NCBI GenBank assembly: GCA_945873305.1
Contig: CAMCCX010000009.1
Span: forward strand, 1 to 49,034
DNA from: Akkermansia muciniphila
GTDB taxonomy: Bacteria > Verrucomicrobiota > Verrucomicrobiia > Verrucomicrobiales > Akkermansiaceae
Direction: 5' to 3'
Length of the DNA: 49,034 nt
The position numbers and the translations under genes were made by a program. Below are positions 6,872 through 15,479 of this stretch, in pieces; positions within the stretch are counted from its first letter, which is position 1, and every line of letters starts with the position of its first letter. The notes beneath the pieces were generated by a model. That model saw nothing but the letters and a program-made list of their open reading frames with translations, was not told the origin of the DNA and did no database searches.

Positions 6872-8797
6872 ATGAGCGACTTCCTCACCCACGAATGCGG
6901 AATCGCCGCAGTGCGACTCCGCAAGCCGCTGGCTTATTATTACGACCGCTATGGCACCTGCCTCTGGGGGCTGAACAAGCTGTTTCTCCTGATGGAAAAG
7001 CAGCGCAACCGCGGCCAGGACGGCACCGGGATCGGCTGCGTGAAAATCGACATGCCGATCGGCCAGTCCTACGTGCACCGCCGCCGGGGCGTGGAAAAGG
7101 ACGCGCTGTCCGAGATTTTCCGCAAGGAAACCAAGGATTTCTATAAAATGTCCCGCAAGGGTTTGATGGACGCCAAGGATCCCGAAAGTGTGAAAAAGCA
7201 CTTCGACTTCGGCGGTGAAATCCTCATCGGCCATCTTCGCTACGGGACTTCCGGCGAGTTCGACGCCGGCTGCTGCCATCCGTATTTGCGCCGCAGCAAC
7301 TGGCCGACGCGCACCCTGATGGTGATGGGGAATTTCAACATGACCAACGCCGGCGCGCTCAACGAAGTGCTCATCGACCGCGGTCAGCACCCGGTTTTCG
7401 GCACCGACACGCAGACCGTGTTGGAGGAGATCGGCTATCATCTCGACGAGGCGCACACCGACCTTTACCGCCATCTGCGCGACTCCGGAGTGCCCGGCGC
7501 GGAAATCCCGGCGATGATTTCCGCCGGACTGGACGTGCCCAAGCTCGTCGCGGAATCCGCCGCCGCGTGGGACGGCGGCTACGCGATTTGCGGCGTGATC
7601 GGCAATGGCGACATGTTCGTCATGCGCGACCCGCACGGCATCCGCCCCTGCCACATGTTAGTGACCGACGAGGTCATCGCCTTCTCTTCCGAGCGGGTGC
7701 CTTTGATGACCGTGTTCGAAGCGGACGCCAGCGAGGTCAAAGCGGTCGATCCCGGCTCGATGATCACCATCAAGTCGGACGGCTCGATGTCCGACTCGGC
7801 CTTCACGCCGCCGCGGCGCTACACGCCGTGCTCGTTTGAGAAGATCTATTTCTCCCGCGGCAACGACCCGCAGATCTACCGCGAGCGGAAGGCCATGGGC
7901 GCCGCGCTCGTCTCGCAGGTCGTCAAATCCATCAACGGCGCGTTTGATAAAACCGTCTTTTCCTTCATCCCTAACACGGCGGAAACCGCGTATTACGGCC
8001 TGATGGACGGCCTCCGTCTCTTCCGCCGCCAGGAAGTGCGCGCGGAAATTTTGAAGGCTTCCAGCGAAGGAACGCTCACGCCCGAGTTGGTCGATGACCT
8101 GATCCTCCGCAACTGGCCGAAGGGCGAGAAAGTCGCGCACAAGGACATCAAGATGCGGACTTTCATCTCGCAGGAAAAAGGCCGCGACCAGATGGTTTCC
8201 CACGTTTACGACATCACCTACGGCGTCGTGAAACCGGGGGATTTCCTCGTCGCGCTGGATGACTCGATCGTCCGCGGCACCACGCTCAAGCAGTCGATCC
8301 TCAAGATCCTCGCCCGCACCAAGCCGTCGAAGATCGTCGTCTGTTCGACCGCGCCGCAGATCCGTTATCCGGATTGTTACGGCATCGACATGTCGGAGCT
8401 CGGCAAGTTCATCGCCTTCGCCGCCGCCGTCGCGTTGCACCGCCGGGCGGGCCGGCAATCGCTGCTCGATCAGATTTATGACGACTGCCAGGCGGAGCTC
8501 AAGCGGCCCGCCGGCGAGCGCAAGAACCGCGTCCAGGCGGTTTACAATGCGTTCACCGACGAAGAAGTTTCCGCGGAAATCAGCCGGATGGTCTATCCGG
8601 AAGGCATCGAATGGCATGGCGAGGTGCAGGTGATTTTCCAAAGCATCGACAACCTCCACGCCTCGATCAAAGGCGACTGCGGCGACTGGTATTTCACCGG
8701 CAACTACCCGACGCCCGGCGGCTACGCGATGGTCAACCAAGCCTACATCCGCTGGTACGAGGGCGTCGGCGGCCGGAGTTACGATCTGCCGCTGTGA
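6872..8797 (+). CDS. purF: Amidophosphoribosyltransferase, long form
   Basis: PurF makes 5-phosphoribosylamine from PRPP and glutamine, the committed step of purine synthesis. The N-terminus THECGIAAVRL places the class II glutaminase nucleophile at Cys9, implying removal of a short propeptide. RNRGQDGTG and DPHGIRPC belong to the glutaminase and linker regions. DDSIVRGTT at about residue 465 is the PRPP loop. At 641 residues it is about 130 longer than E. coli PurF. The extra length is spread through the chain and includes a C-terminal region after the PRPP loop, as in Bacteroidetes homologues that begin with a similar HECGIA start. It is downstream of purM, and its 3' end overlaps the convergent RND pump gene by 19 bp. 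Confidence 0.95.
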   Translation: MSDFLTHECGIAAVRLRKPLAYYYDRYGTCLWGLNKLFLLMEKQRNRGQDGTGIGCVKIDMPIGQSYVHRRRGVEKDALSEIFRKETKDFYKMSRKGLMDAKDPESVKKHFDFGGEILIGHLRYGTSGEFDAGCCHPYLRRSNWPTRTLMVMGNFNMTNAGALNEVLIDRGQHPVFGTDTQTVLEEIGYHLDEAHTDLYRHLRDSGVPGAEIPAMISAGLDVPKLVAESAAAWDGGYAICGVIGNGDMFVMRDPHGIRPCHMLVTDEVIAFSSERVPLMTVFEADASEVKAVDPGSMITIKSDGSMSDSAFTPPRRYTPCSFEKIYFSRGNDPQIYRERKAMGAALVSQVVKSINGAFDKTVFSFIPNTAETAYYGLMDGLRLFRRQEVRAEILKASSEGTLTPELVDDLILRNWPKGEKVAHKDIKMRTFISQEKGRDQMVSHVYDITYGVVKPGDFLVALDDSIVRGTTLKQSILKILARTKPSKIVVCSTAPQIRYPDCYGIDMSELGKFIAFAAAVALHRRAGRQSLLDQIYDDCQAELKRPAGERKNRVQAVYNAFTDEEVSAEISRMVYPEGIEWHGEVQVIFQSIDNLHASIKGDCGDWYFTGNYPTPGGYAMVNQAYIRWYEGVGGRSYDLPL

Positions 8798-11700
8798 ACG
8801 GTGCCGCGCGAGAAGATCGCGTAAACGGCCGGCACGACGAAGAGCGTGAGCAGTCCCGAGAAGACCAGGCCGCCGACCACGGCGATTCCTAACGACTGGC
8901 GCGAGCCGCCGGATGCGCCGAGCGAGAGGGCGATGGGCAGGATCCCGAAAACCGTCGCCAGGCTGGTCATCAGGATCGGCCGGAAGCGCGAGATCGAGGC
9001 TTCCAGCACGGCTTCGATTTTCGAGAGTCCGGCTTCCTTCCGCTGGTTGGCGAACTCGACGATGAGGATGCCGTTTTTCGTCACGATGCCGATGAGCATG
9101 ATGATCCCGATCTGGCTGAAGACGTTGAGCGTCTGGTCCGTGATGTGTAGCGAAAGCAGCGCTCCGGCGACGGAGAGCGGCACGGTCAGGATGATGATGA
9201 ACGGGTCGCGGAAGCTTTCGAACTGCGCGGCGAGCACCAGATAGATGATCACCAGCGCGAGCAGGAAGGCGAACAGCAGCGAGGACGAGCTCTCGGAGAA
9301 ATCCCGCGACTGGCCTGCCAGAGACGTGCGGAAATTCTCCGGCAGGACTTTTTCCGCCACGCGGTCGAGCTCCCGGATGCCGTCGCCCAGCGTGAAGCCC
9401 GGCGCGGGCGTGCCTTGGATGGTCGCGGAGACGGTGCGGTTGAAACGGAAGATCGCGGCCGGGCTGGCGGACTCGGTGAAGGTCACCAGGTTGTCTAACG
9501 AAACCATCGTGCCGCCGGTGGTTTTGACGAAGAGTTTTTTCAAATCGCCCGGATCGTTGCGGTCCTGCCGTTGCATCTGCGCGATGACTTGGTATTGTTT
9601 GCCGTTCTTGAGGAAATAGCCGAATCGCCGGCCGGCGTAGGCGAACTCCATGGTCCGGCCGATTTCCTCCACCGAGATTCCGAGCTCCACGGCTTTCTTG
9701 CGGTTGATGGAAATGACGCCTTCCGGACGGTTCACCTTCAGGTCGGCGTCGATCTGGCGGAGGACCGGGCTTTTGTTAGCCTCGGCGAGGAATTCCGGCA
9801 GCACCTTGACCAGCGACTCGAAATCCGGCGCTTGCAGGACGTAAGACAAGGGCTGCCCGCTGCGGCGGTCGCCGATGGTCGGCGGCTGGGTGGCGAAGGC
9901 GCGTACGCCGGTGAAGTCCTGCATGTCCCTGGCGAGTTGCGCGGCGATCTGCGCCTGGCTGCGGTCGCGCTCGGCGGGAGTTTTCAGATAGATGCTCTGG
10001 GTTCCGGCGTTGGCTTCCGAGCGCCCGCCGCCGCCGCCGAGGATGCTGAAGGAGCGGAAGGCTTCGGGCACGTTTTCATCGGTGTGAACCGCGATTTTAT
10101 CCATCCAGCTCTCGGTGTATTCGAAGCTGGAGCCTTCGGGCGCGGTGACGGCGATGCGGATGTTCTCGCGGTCTTCGAGCGGCGCGAGTTCGCGCGGGAG
10201 CGTGGTGACGAGCCACGCGATGATGCCGCCGTTGGCCAGCAGGATCGGGATCGCCAGCCAGCGCCAGCGCAGGAAAGGCGCGAGGCCGGCGCGGTAGCCG
10301 TTAGTCATGGCCCGGAAAAACGGCTCGGTGGAGCGGTAGAAAAAGTTCGGCGCGTCGCCGTGTTTTTTCAGCAGGAAGCGGCACATCATCGGCGACAAGG
10401 TGAGCGCGACGAAGGCGGAAATGAGCACGCAGCCGGCCAGCGTGATGCCGAACTCGCGGAACAACCGGCCCGTGAGTCCGGACAGGAAAATGAGCGGCAG
10501 GAACACCGCCGCCAGCGCGAAGGTGGTGGAAATGACGGCGAAGTAGATTTCCCGCGAGCCCTTGAGCGCGGCTTCCAGCGGCGTCATGCCTTCCTCGATT
10601 TTCGAGTAGATGTTTTCCAGCACCACGATCGCGTCGTCGCAGACCAGGCCGATGGAAAGCACGATGGCGACGAGCGTGAGCACATTGATCGAGAAGCCGG
10701 CAACATACATGATGAAGAAGCCGGAGATGATGCTAACGGGAATCGCGATCACCGGAATGATCGTCGAGCGCCAGTCGCGCAGGAACAGGAAAATGATCAG
10801 CGCCACCAGCACGAAGGCGATCACCAGCGTCTCCTCGACCTCGGCGACGGAGCGCCGGACGAAGCGCGTGAAATCATAGCCGATCTCCACGGTGATGTCG
10901 GAGGGCACTTCCTTTTTCACTTGCTCGAGGCGTTTGTGGAACTCGTCCGCAATGGCGATGGCATTGGTGTTAGGCTGTGGGATGATGGCCACGCCGATGC
11001 GGCGGAGCAGGTTGCTTTTGAGACCGGTGCGGAGGTTTTCCGGTCCCAGCTCGGCGTATCCGACATCGCGGAAAAGGATTTGGCGGCCGTTTTCCTGCTT
11101 GATGATGAGGTCGCCGAATTCCTCGGGCGTCGAGAGCCGGCCGAGCGTGCGGAGGGACAACTCGTTGTCAGCGCCTTCCAGGCGGCCGCTGGGGAGATCG
11201 ACGTTCTGGCGGTCCAGCGCGGTTTGCACGTCCGCCGGAGCGAGGCCGTGGACGGCGAGTTTCACCGGATCCATCCACAGCCGCATGGCGTAGCGCTGCT
11301 CGCCGAAAATCCTAACCGATGAGACGCCGGGGATGGTTTCCATCCGCTCGCGCACGACGCGGTCGGCGATGTCACTGACGTCGAGGATGTCGCGTTTGTC
11401 GCTTTGCATCGACAGGAAGAGGATGGGTGAGGAATCCGCGTCGGCCTTTTCCACGACGGGCGGATTGGCATCCACCGGCAGGCTGCGGGCGGCGCGGGCC
11501 ACGCGGTCGCGCACGTCGTTGGCCGCCGCGTCGAGGTCGGAGTCCAGGGTGAACTCCACGCTGATAGAACTCCGTTCCTGGCGCGACTCGGAGGTGAGCG
11601 TGCGGATGCCGGCGATGCCGTTGATGACCTGTTCCAGCGGCTCGGTGATCTGCGAGGCGACCACGTCCGGGTTCGCTCCCGGGTAAGTCGTGGAGACCGT

Positions 11701-11835
11701 GATGACCGGCGGATCGACCGCGGGATACTCGCGCACGCCGAGGAAGCGGAATCCGATCAGGCCGAACAAAACGATGACCAGCGACATCACGATGGCGAGC
11801 ACCGGGCGGCGGATGCTGGTTTCCGAGAGACTCAT
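8779..11835 (-). CDS. RND (HAE1-type) multidrug efflux pump, inner-membrane permease
   Basis: This 1018-residue proton-driven transporter belongs to the AcrB/MexB class and is near the family's usual length. Starting from MSLSETSIRRPVLAIVMS it shows the classic first membrane helix, the porter-domain repeat, then the helix cluster with GLVCDDAIVVLENIY near residue 400, where the paired Asp residues are the proton-relay positions. A second half repeats the pattern, ending with FGILPIALS and LFVVPAVYAIFSR. Its ATG overlaps the stop of the adaptor gene by 4 bp (ATGA), so the two are translationally coupled. No TolC-type outer-membrane gene is nearby, so one elsewhere must serve. The substrate cannot be told from sequence. 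The 3' end overlaps purF tail to tail by 19 bp. Confidence 0.95.
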   Translation of the reverse strand: MSLSETSIRRPVLAIVMSLVIVLFGLIGFRFLGVREYPAVDPPVITVSTTYPGANPDVVASQITEPLEQVINGIAGIRTLTSESRQERSSISVEFTLDSDLDAAANDVRDRVARAARSLPVDANPPVVEKADADSSPILFLSMQSDKRDILDVSDIADRVVRERMETIPGVSSVRIFGEQRYAMRLWMDPVKLAVHGLAPADVQTALDRQNVDLPSGRLEGADNELSLRTLGRLSTPEEFGDLIIKQENGRQILFRDVGYAELGPENLRTGLKSNLLRRIGVAIIPQPNTNAIAIADEFHKRLEQVKKEVPSDITVEIGYDFTRFVRRSVAEVEETLVIAFVLVALIIFLFLRDWRSTIIPVIAIPVSIISGFFIMYVAGFSINVLTLVAIVLSIGLVCDDAIVVLENIYSKIEEGMTPLEAALKGSREIYFAVISTTFALAAVFLPLIFLSGLTGRLFREFGITLAGCVLISAFVALTLSPMMCRFLLKKHGDAPNFFYRSTEPFFRAMTNGYRAGLAPFLRWRWLAIPILLANGGIIAWLVTTLPRELAPLEDRENIRIAVTAPEGSSFEYTESWMDKIAVHTDENVPEAFRSFSILGGGGGRSEANAGTQSIYLKTPAERDRSQAQIAAQLARDMQDFTGVRAFATQPPTIGDRRSGQPLSYVLQAPDFESLVKVLPEFLAEANKSPVLRQIDADLKVNRPEGVISINRKKAVELGISVEEIGRTMEFAYAGRRFGYFLKNGKQYQVIAQMQRQDRNDPGDLKKLFVKTTGGTMVSLDNLVTFTESASPAAIFRFNRTVSATIQGTPAPGFTLGDGIRELDRVAEKVLPENFRTSLAGQSRDFSESSSSLLFAFLLALVIIYLVLAAQFESFRDPFIIILTVPLSVAGALLSLHITDQTLNVFSQIGIIMLIGIVTKNGILIVEFANQRKEAGLSKIEAVLEASISRFRPILMTSLATVFGILPIALSLGASGGSRQSLGIAVVGGLVFSGLLTLFVVPAVYAIFSRGTVHSGRS

Positions 11836-12857
11836 GGTGCCGTGGCGGCGGTGACTTCGAGACCGGGTCGGAGGCGTGCCAGACTGGTGGTGGCGACCAC
11901 GTCGCCCTCGTTGAGGCCGCGCAGGATTTGGACCTGGTCATCGGTGCGGGTGCCGATTTCCACGGGCTGCAATTTCGCCTTGCCGGCTTCGATCAGATAG
12001 ACGGCCTGGCCGCGGGGCGAGGGGACGATCGCCTGGCTGGGCACCATGAAACCGTGGGTGAGCCCGTCGAGGGTGAGGGTCACTTCGGCGAAGCCGCCGG
12101 GCAGCAGTCCTTGCGGCGTGGCGCAGATCCCGCGGACGAGGAGGCTGCGGGTGGCGGCGTCGATGGCGGGCTCGAGCACGGTCACCGCGCCTTCGAAGGT
12201 TTGGCCGTTGCCGGCGACGGTGAAGGTGAATTTCTGCCCGGTCTTCACCTCGCCGGCGTAGCGCTCTGGCAGCGGGAAATCCACTTTGATGCGCGAAACG
12301 TCCTGCAGCGTGATCAGTGGCGTGGCGGGGGAGACGAAGGCGCCCTCGCTGACCTGCCGCACGCCGACCCGGCCGGCGAAGGGCGCGCGGATCTCGGTCT
12401 TGGAAATTTGCACCGCCTGCGTGTTGCGCTGGGCTTCCAGCAGGTTCAGCGCCGAGGTGGAAATGTCGAATTCCTGCTGGCTGATCGCCTTGCGCGGTAA
12501 CAGATTGTCCACCCGGGTCTTGTTGATGCCGGCGAGTTTCATGCGCGATTCGACTTCGCCGAGTTCGGCGACCAGGTCGCTGTCATCGAGTTTGAAAAGC
12601 AGCTCGCCCGCGGCCACTTCCGAGCCTTCCTGCACGTGGATTTTGACCAGCCGCCGCGAGAGTTCCGAGACCAAGGTGACGGATTCGTTCGCGCGCAAGG
12701 TGCCGACGGTCGAAAGGGTGCGGGCGAAGGGCGCGCTCTTCACGATGTGGACTTCCGCCTTGAGTGGTCCGCCGCCTTTCGGCCCGCCTTGGCCGAGCGC
12801 GCCTGTCACCAGCACGGGCAGGGCGAGGAGGAGAAATTTGGGCGAACTCATGGACAC
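11832..12857 (-). CDS. RND efflux periplasmic adaptor (membrane fusion protein)
   Basis: This 341-residue HlyD/AcrA-type adaptor bridges the pump to an outer-membrane channel. A signal peptide covers about residues 1-22 (KFLLLALPVLVTGALG). It is followed by the barrel-sandwich half-motif (VHVQEGSEVAAGELLFKLDD-like), a short helical hairpin around KTRVDNLLPRKAISQQEFD, the matching lipoyl half IRAPFAGRVGVRQVSEGAFV, and C-terminal beta-barrel and membrane-proximal domains. The short hairpin and lack of a lipobox resemble MexA-like adaptors of the simpler type. It overlaps the pump gene by 4 bp. A PLDc_N gene lies 4 bases upstream, suggesting a shared transcript. Confidence 0.93.
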   Translation of the reverse strand: MSMSSPKFLLLALPVLVTGALGQGGPKGGGPLKAEVHIVKSAPFARTLSTVGTLRANESVTLVSELSRRLVKIHVQEGSEVAAGELLFKLDDSDLVAELGEVESRMKLAGINKTRVDNLLPRKAISQQEFDISTSALNLLEAQRNTQAVQISKTEIRAPFAGRVGVRQVSEGAFVSPATPLITLQDVSRIKVDFPLPERYAGEVKTGQKFTFTVAGNGQTFEGAVTVLEPAIDAATRSLLVRGICATPQGLLPGGFAEVTLTLDGLTHGFMVPSQAIVPSPRGQAVYLIEAGKAKLQPVEIGTRTDDQVQILRGLNEGDVVATTSLARLRPGLEVTAATAP

Positions 12858-12861
12858 CGGA

Positions 12862-13083
12862 TTACTGAAGCCGTTGCTTCGGCGAGATGGTGAAATAGAG
12901 GATCGAGCCGAGTAGCGGGAGGAACAGGATTACGAGCACCCAGACGATCTTGTTGGTGGAGTCCTGGAAGTTGGATTTAAGGCAGCTGATCAATGCGGCG
13001 ATGGATAGGACCAGCGGCAGCAGGAGGATGACGATCACGACAAGCTCTGGCATGCCGATGGCGAATGATGTGGAGGCGTTCAT
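12862..13083 (-). CDS. Small PLDc_N-family membrane protein
   Basis: A 73-residue protein with two membrane helices. The first is ELVVIVILLLPLVLSIAALI and the second is KIVWVLVILFLPLLGSILYF. The WVLxxLFLPxLGxxLYF pattern in the second helix is the hallmark of the PLDc_N domain, which occurs alone in many small bacterial membrane proteins as well as at the start of cardiolipin synthases. No catalytic domain follows, so it is not itself a synthase. It sits 33 bases after pyrE and 4 bases before the efflux adaptor. Its function is unknown. Confidence 0.85.
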   Translation of the reverse strand: MNASTSFAIGMPELVVIVILLLPLVLSIAALISCLKSNFQDSTNKIVWVLVILFLPLLGSILYFTISPKQRLQ

Positions 13084-13116
13084 GGTTTTTCCGGGAAATT
13101 TGGATTTGCTCGCGAC

Positions 13117-13686
13117 TCACTCGTCGAGCAACGAGCTGCGCGTGAAGAGCGAGATGACGTGCACGCCGCGGGCTTCGATGGCTTGGCGGCCGCCTTCCTC
13201 GCGGTCCACGAGGACGAGGGCGAAGGCGACTTTTCCGCCCTCGCGCTCGATGGCGTCGATGGCCTTGAGGGTGGAGCCGCCGGTGGTGATGACGTCATCG
13301 ACGACGATGATGTTGTTACCGGATTTGAAATTGCCTTCGATTTGTTTGCCCGCGCCGTGGCCTTTGGGCTCCTTGCGGACGGTGAAGACCTGGAGCGCTT
13401 CGGCGGGGTTTTTCATGGCGGAGGCCATGCCGACGGCGAGGGAAATCGGGTCGGCGCCGAGGGTCATGCCGCCGATGGCGTCGATCTGGAGGTGCTCGGA
13501 ATGGATCTTGGAACGGACGGCGTGCCAGCCGAGGTCGCCGATGAGAAGGGCTCCGAAGGGATCGAGCGCGGTGACGCGGCAGTCGATGTAGAGGTCGCTT
13601 TGCGCGCCGGATGCGAGGGTGAAGTTGCCGGTGCGGACGGATTTTTGAAGGAGGAGTTTTTTGAGGGCGGAGGCGGTTTGGAGCAT
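13117..13686 (-). CDS. pyrE: Orotate phosphoribosyltransferase
   Basis: PyrE transfers PRPP onto orotate to form OMP in pyrimidine synthesis. The 189-residue length suits the compact bacterial form. The TLASGAQSDLYIDCR segment (about 23-37) is the substrate-binding start of the family. IGGMTLGADPIS (71-82) and the PRPP loop IIVVDDVITTGGST (126-139) are both intact. It is the first gene of a minus-strand run and is divergent from hicB across 109 bases that must contain both promoters. There is no obvious functional link with the efflux genes behind it. Confidence 0.95.
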   Translation of the reverse strand: MLQTASALKKLLLQKSVRTGNFTLASGAQSDLYIDCRVTALDPFGALLIGDLGWHAVRSKIHSEHLQIDAIGGMTLGADPISLAVGMASAMKNPAEALQVFTVRKEPKGHGAGKQIEGNFKSGNNIIVVDDVITTGGSTLKAIDAIEREGGKVAFALVLVDREEGGRQAIEARGVHVISLFTRSSLLDE

Positions 13687-13810
13687 GACGGGATGATGGG
13701 AAACAAGAGTCAGGGGGGCAAGCGCGGATCTATCTTTAGGTGCCGGACCGAGAGGTGCTGGAGAGGAAAAGCACCTTGTCAGCGTTCTCTGTCAGGTGCA
13801 TCATGGGGCC

Positions 13811-14020
13811 ATGAAAGAAATCGTTTTCGAGGTTCTCGAGGATCCGGAAGGAGGATTCACCGCGTCGGCCATCGGCTTGGGAATTCACACGCAGGGAGAC
13901 GACATTGATGACCTGAAGGCCCAGCTCCGGGACGCGGTGGATTGCTATTTTGACGAATCCGAAGAGCGGCCGTCGGTGGTGAGACTCCAGTTTGTGAGGG
14001 AGGAACTCATGGCGGTATGA
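13811..14020 (+). CDS. hicB: HicB-like antitoxin, short form without DNA-binding domain
   Basis: The 69-residue protein shows the HicB partial RNase H-like core: VLEDPEGGFTASAIGLGIHTQGDDIDDL followed by a helix (KAQLRDAVDCYF). It would neutralise the HicA RNase encoded next. The usual C-terminal ribbon-helix-helix or HTH domain is absent, so autoregulation by this protein alone is doubtful. ATG 13811 is preferred; a GTG at 13796 would add five residues. The stop overlaps the hicA start in an ATGA, so the pair is translationally coupled. This short family is often labelled '2-oxoisovalerate dehydrogenase' in databases, which I consider a misnomer. Confidence 0.8.
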   Translation: MKEIVFEVLEDPEGGFTASAIGLGIHTQGDDIDDLKAQLRDAVDCYFDESEERPSVVRLQFVREELMAV

Positions 14021-14262
14021 AGTTACCCGGGGACATCGATGGAGTCCGTCTGGTGAAAGCGCTTCGGGTGTTGGGTTATGAGGTCACACGGCAAAAAGGA
14101 TCCCACAGCCGCCTGACGACCCGGGTCGGCGGTGAGCATCACGAGGTCATTCCGCTGCATCGCCCTATCAAACCGGGAACGCTCGCCTCGATTTTGAAGA
14201 GCGTGGCATCCCATCATCGGGTGACGACCGAGGAATTGATCGGAACGCTGCATCTCCGGTGA
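14017..14262 (+). CDS. hicA: HicA-type mRNA interferase toxin
   Basis: An 81-residue protein with the double-stranded-RNA-binding-like HicA fold. It has a start helix (GVRLVKALRVLGYEVTRQ), the KGSHSRL strand carrying the expected catalytic His30, a second strand ending EVIPLHRPIKPGTL, and a closing helix. HicA toxins cut mRNA in a ribosome-independent way and are held inactive by HicB. It overlaps the HicB stop by 4 bp. The antitoxin-first order is the reverse of the classic hicAB arrangement but is common for this short subfamily. All key residues look intact. Confidence 0.82.
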   Translation: MKLPGDIDGVRLVKALRVLGYEVTRQKGSHSRLTTRVGGEHHEVIPLHRPIKPGTLASILKSVASHHRVTTEELIGTLHLR

Positions 14263-14319
14263 CTGCGGGCTACTTTTGTTGCTCGCCAGCGAGTCGGAGC
14301 CGCGCATAGTTTCGGCCAG

Positions 14320-15030
14320 ATGATATTGGGATTGATGGAACCTTCGGGGTTGATCGAGCAGGGCGGGCCGCTGGTCTGGGTGCTGCTGGGGCTGGCATTC
14401 ATCGGCGCGGTGTGCGTGGTGGAGCGCTTGTTTTTCTTTCACCGGGCGCGGATCAACGTCGGGGATTTGCTCGTCGGTTTGTCGCATCACATCCGTCGGC
14501 GGGCGTTCGCGGAGGCGTTGCACGAGGCGGCGCGGGCTCCGGGACCGGTGGCGCGGGTGGCGCACGCGGCGTTGCTGCGGTATTACTTGCCTCGCGCGGA
14601 TTTGCGGGACGTGGTGCAGGAAGCGGGTCAGTTGGAGGTGCCGCGGATCGAAAACAACATCCGGGCGATCCTCGGTGTTTCCCTGCTCGCGCCGCTGGTC
14701 GGGATGCTCGGAACCTTGGTCGGGATGCTGGAAACCTTTCAAAAAGTCAGCGAGCAAGGCGGCTTCACCGGCCCCGCGGAGCTCTCGGCGGGGGTGTTCA
14801 CCGCGCTGATCACCTCGGTGATGGGGCTGACGGTGGCGATCCCACTTTACTTGTTTTACCTCTATTTCCTCGGCCGGGCGAAACGGCTGGTGCACCGGAT
14901 CGAGCGGGCGGGGATTGAAATGGTCAATCTCATCGCGGATGCGCGGGAGGAGGAGGAATTCGCTCCGTTCCGCGGCGAGGTCACGGCCGGGAAAAAACCG
15001 CTGAAGGCGAAACGGGAGCCCGCCAAATGA
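14320..15030 (+). CDS. exbB: ExbB/TolQ/MotA-family proton channel subunit
   Basis: This 236-residue inner-membrane protein has three helices at about 13-35, 108-132 and 148-175. The third sits in the family signature LSAGVFTALITSVMGLTVAIP, which lines the proton path. LAPLVGMLGTLVGMLETF is the conserved second-helix loop. ExbB-type pentamers, together with an ExbD dimer, convert proton flow into work on a TonB- or TolA-like partner. A later ATG at 14335 is possible. The stop overlaps the next gene by 4 bp. Assignment to Exb rather than Tol rests only on the following genes. Confidence 0.88.
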   Translation: MILGLMEPSGLIEQGGPLVWVLLGLAFIGAVCVVERLFFFHRARINVGDLLVGLSHHIRRRAFAEALHEAARAPGPVARVAHAALLRYYLPRADLRDVVQEAGQLEVPRIENNIRAILGVSLLAPLVGMLGTLVGMLETFQKVSEQGGFTGPAELSAGVFTALITSVMGLTVAIPLYLFYLYFLGRAKRLVHRIERAGIEMVNLIADAREEEEFAPFRGEVTAGKKPLKAKREPAK

Positions 15031-15479
15031 AACTGGAAATGACTCTGCCGGAGCGTCCGGGATTCCTCCACGCGGTGCCGATTCTCAATATTTTCGCGCT
15101 GGTGCAGTTGTTTTTCCTGCTCGGGCCGTCGTTGGTTTTGCAATCGGGCGTGGCGGTGGATCTGGCGCCGTCGCGGTTTCAAATGGAGCGCTATCAGGAT
15201 TCGATCGTGGTCACGCTGGGGCCGGGCGAGCCGGGGCCGCGGATTCATTTCGGGCGCGACGCGGTGACCGTGCAGGAGCTTTCCGACCGCCTCGACAAGC
15301 TGCGGGCGGACGGCGCGCCGACGAAGGCGATCGTGCTGCTCCAGACCGACACCGGCACGCCGGTCGGGATCGAGCGCGAGGTCACGGAACTGGTGTTGGA
15401 CAAGGGATTCCGGCTGGCGCTGGTCGGGAAAAACCCGCCTGCCGGGATGATTCCAAGTTCAAAAAAAGCGGCTGAATGA
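15027..15479 (+). CDS. exbD: ExbD/TolR-like subunit
   Basis: A 150-residue protein with one membrane helix at about 15-38 (VPILNIFALVQLFFLLGPS) and a periplasmic domain. That domain has the ExbD-like strand pattern: IVVTLGPGEPGPRIHFGRDAV, then TVQELSDRLDKL and KAIVLLQTDTGTPVGIEREV. The usual membrane Asp of ExbD (D25 in E. coli) is not obvious in the helix, where Asn20 lies close to the expected place. The energised cycle may therefore differ, or the register may be off. It is coupled by 4-bp overlaps on both sides, which makes it the middle gene of the operon. Confidence 0.72.
   Translation: MKLEMTLPERPGFLHAVPILNIFALVQLFFLLGPSLVLQSGVAVDLAPSRFQMERYQDSIVVTLGPGEPGPRIHFGRDAVTVQELSDRLDKLRADGAPTKAIVLLQTDTGTPVGIEREVTELVLDKGFRLALVGKNPPAGMIPSSKKAAE

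Noticed and set aside
7658-8740. 360-codon minus-strand frame within purF
   Set aside because: Antisense shadow of a certain gene with low-complexity Arg/Asp/Val-rich translation.
9571-11322. 583-codon open frame on the plus strand inside the RND pump gene
   Set aside because: It is antisense to an unmistakable RND permease. Its translation is a charge-rich mirror of high-GC codons without domains, as expected from codon bias.
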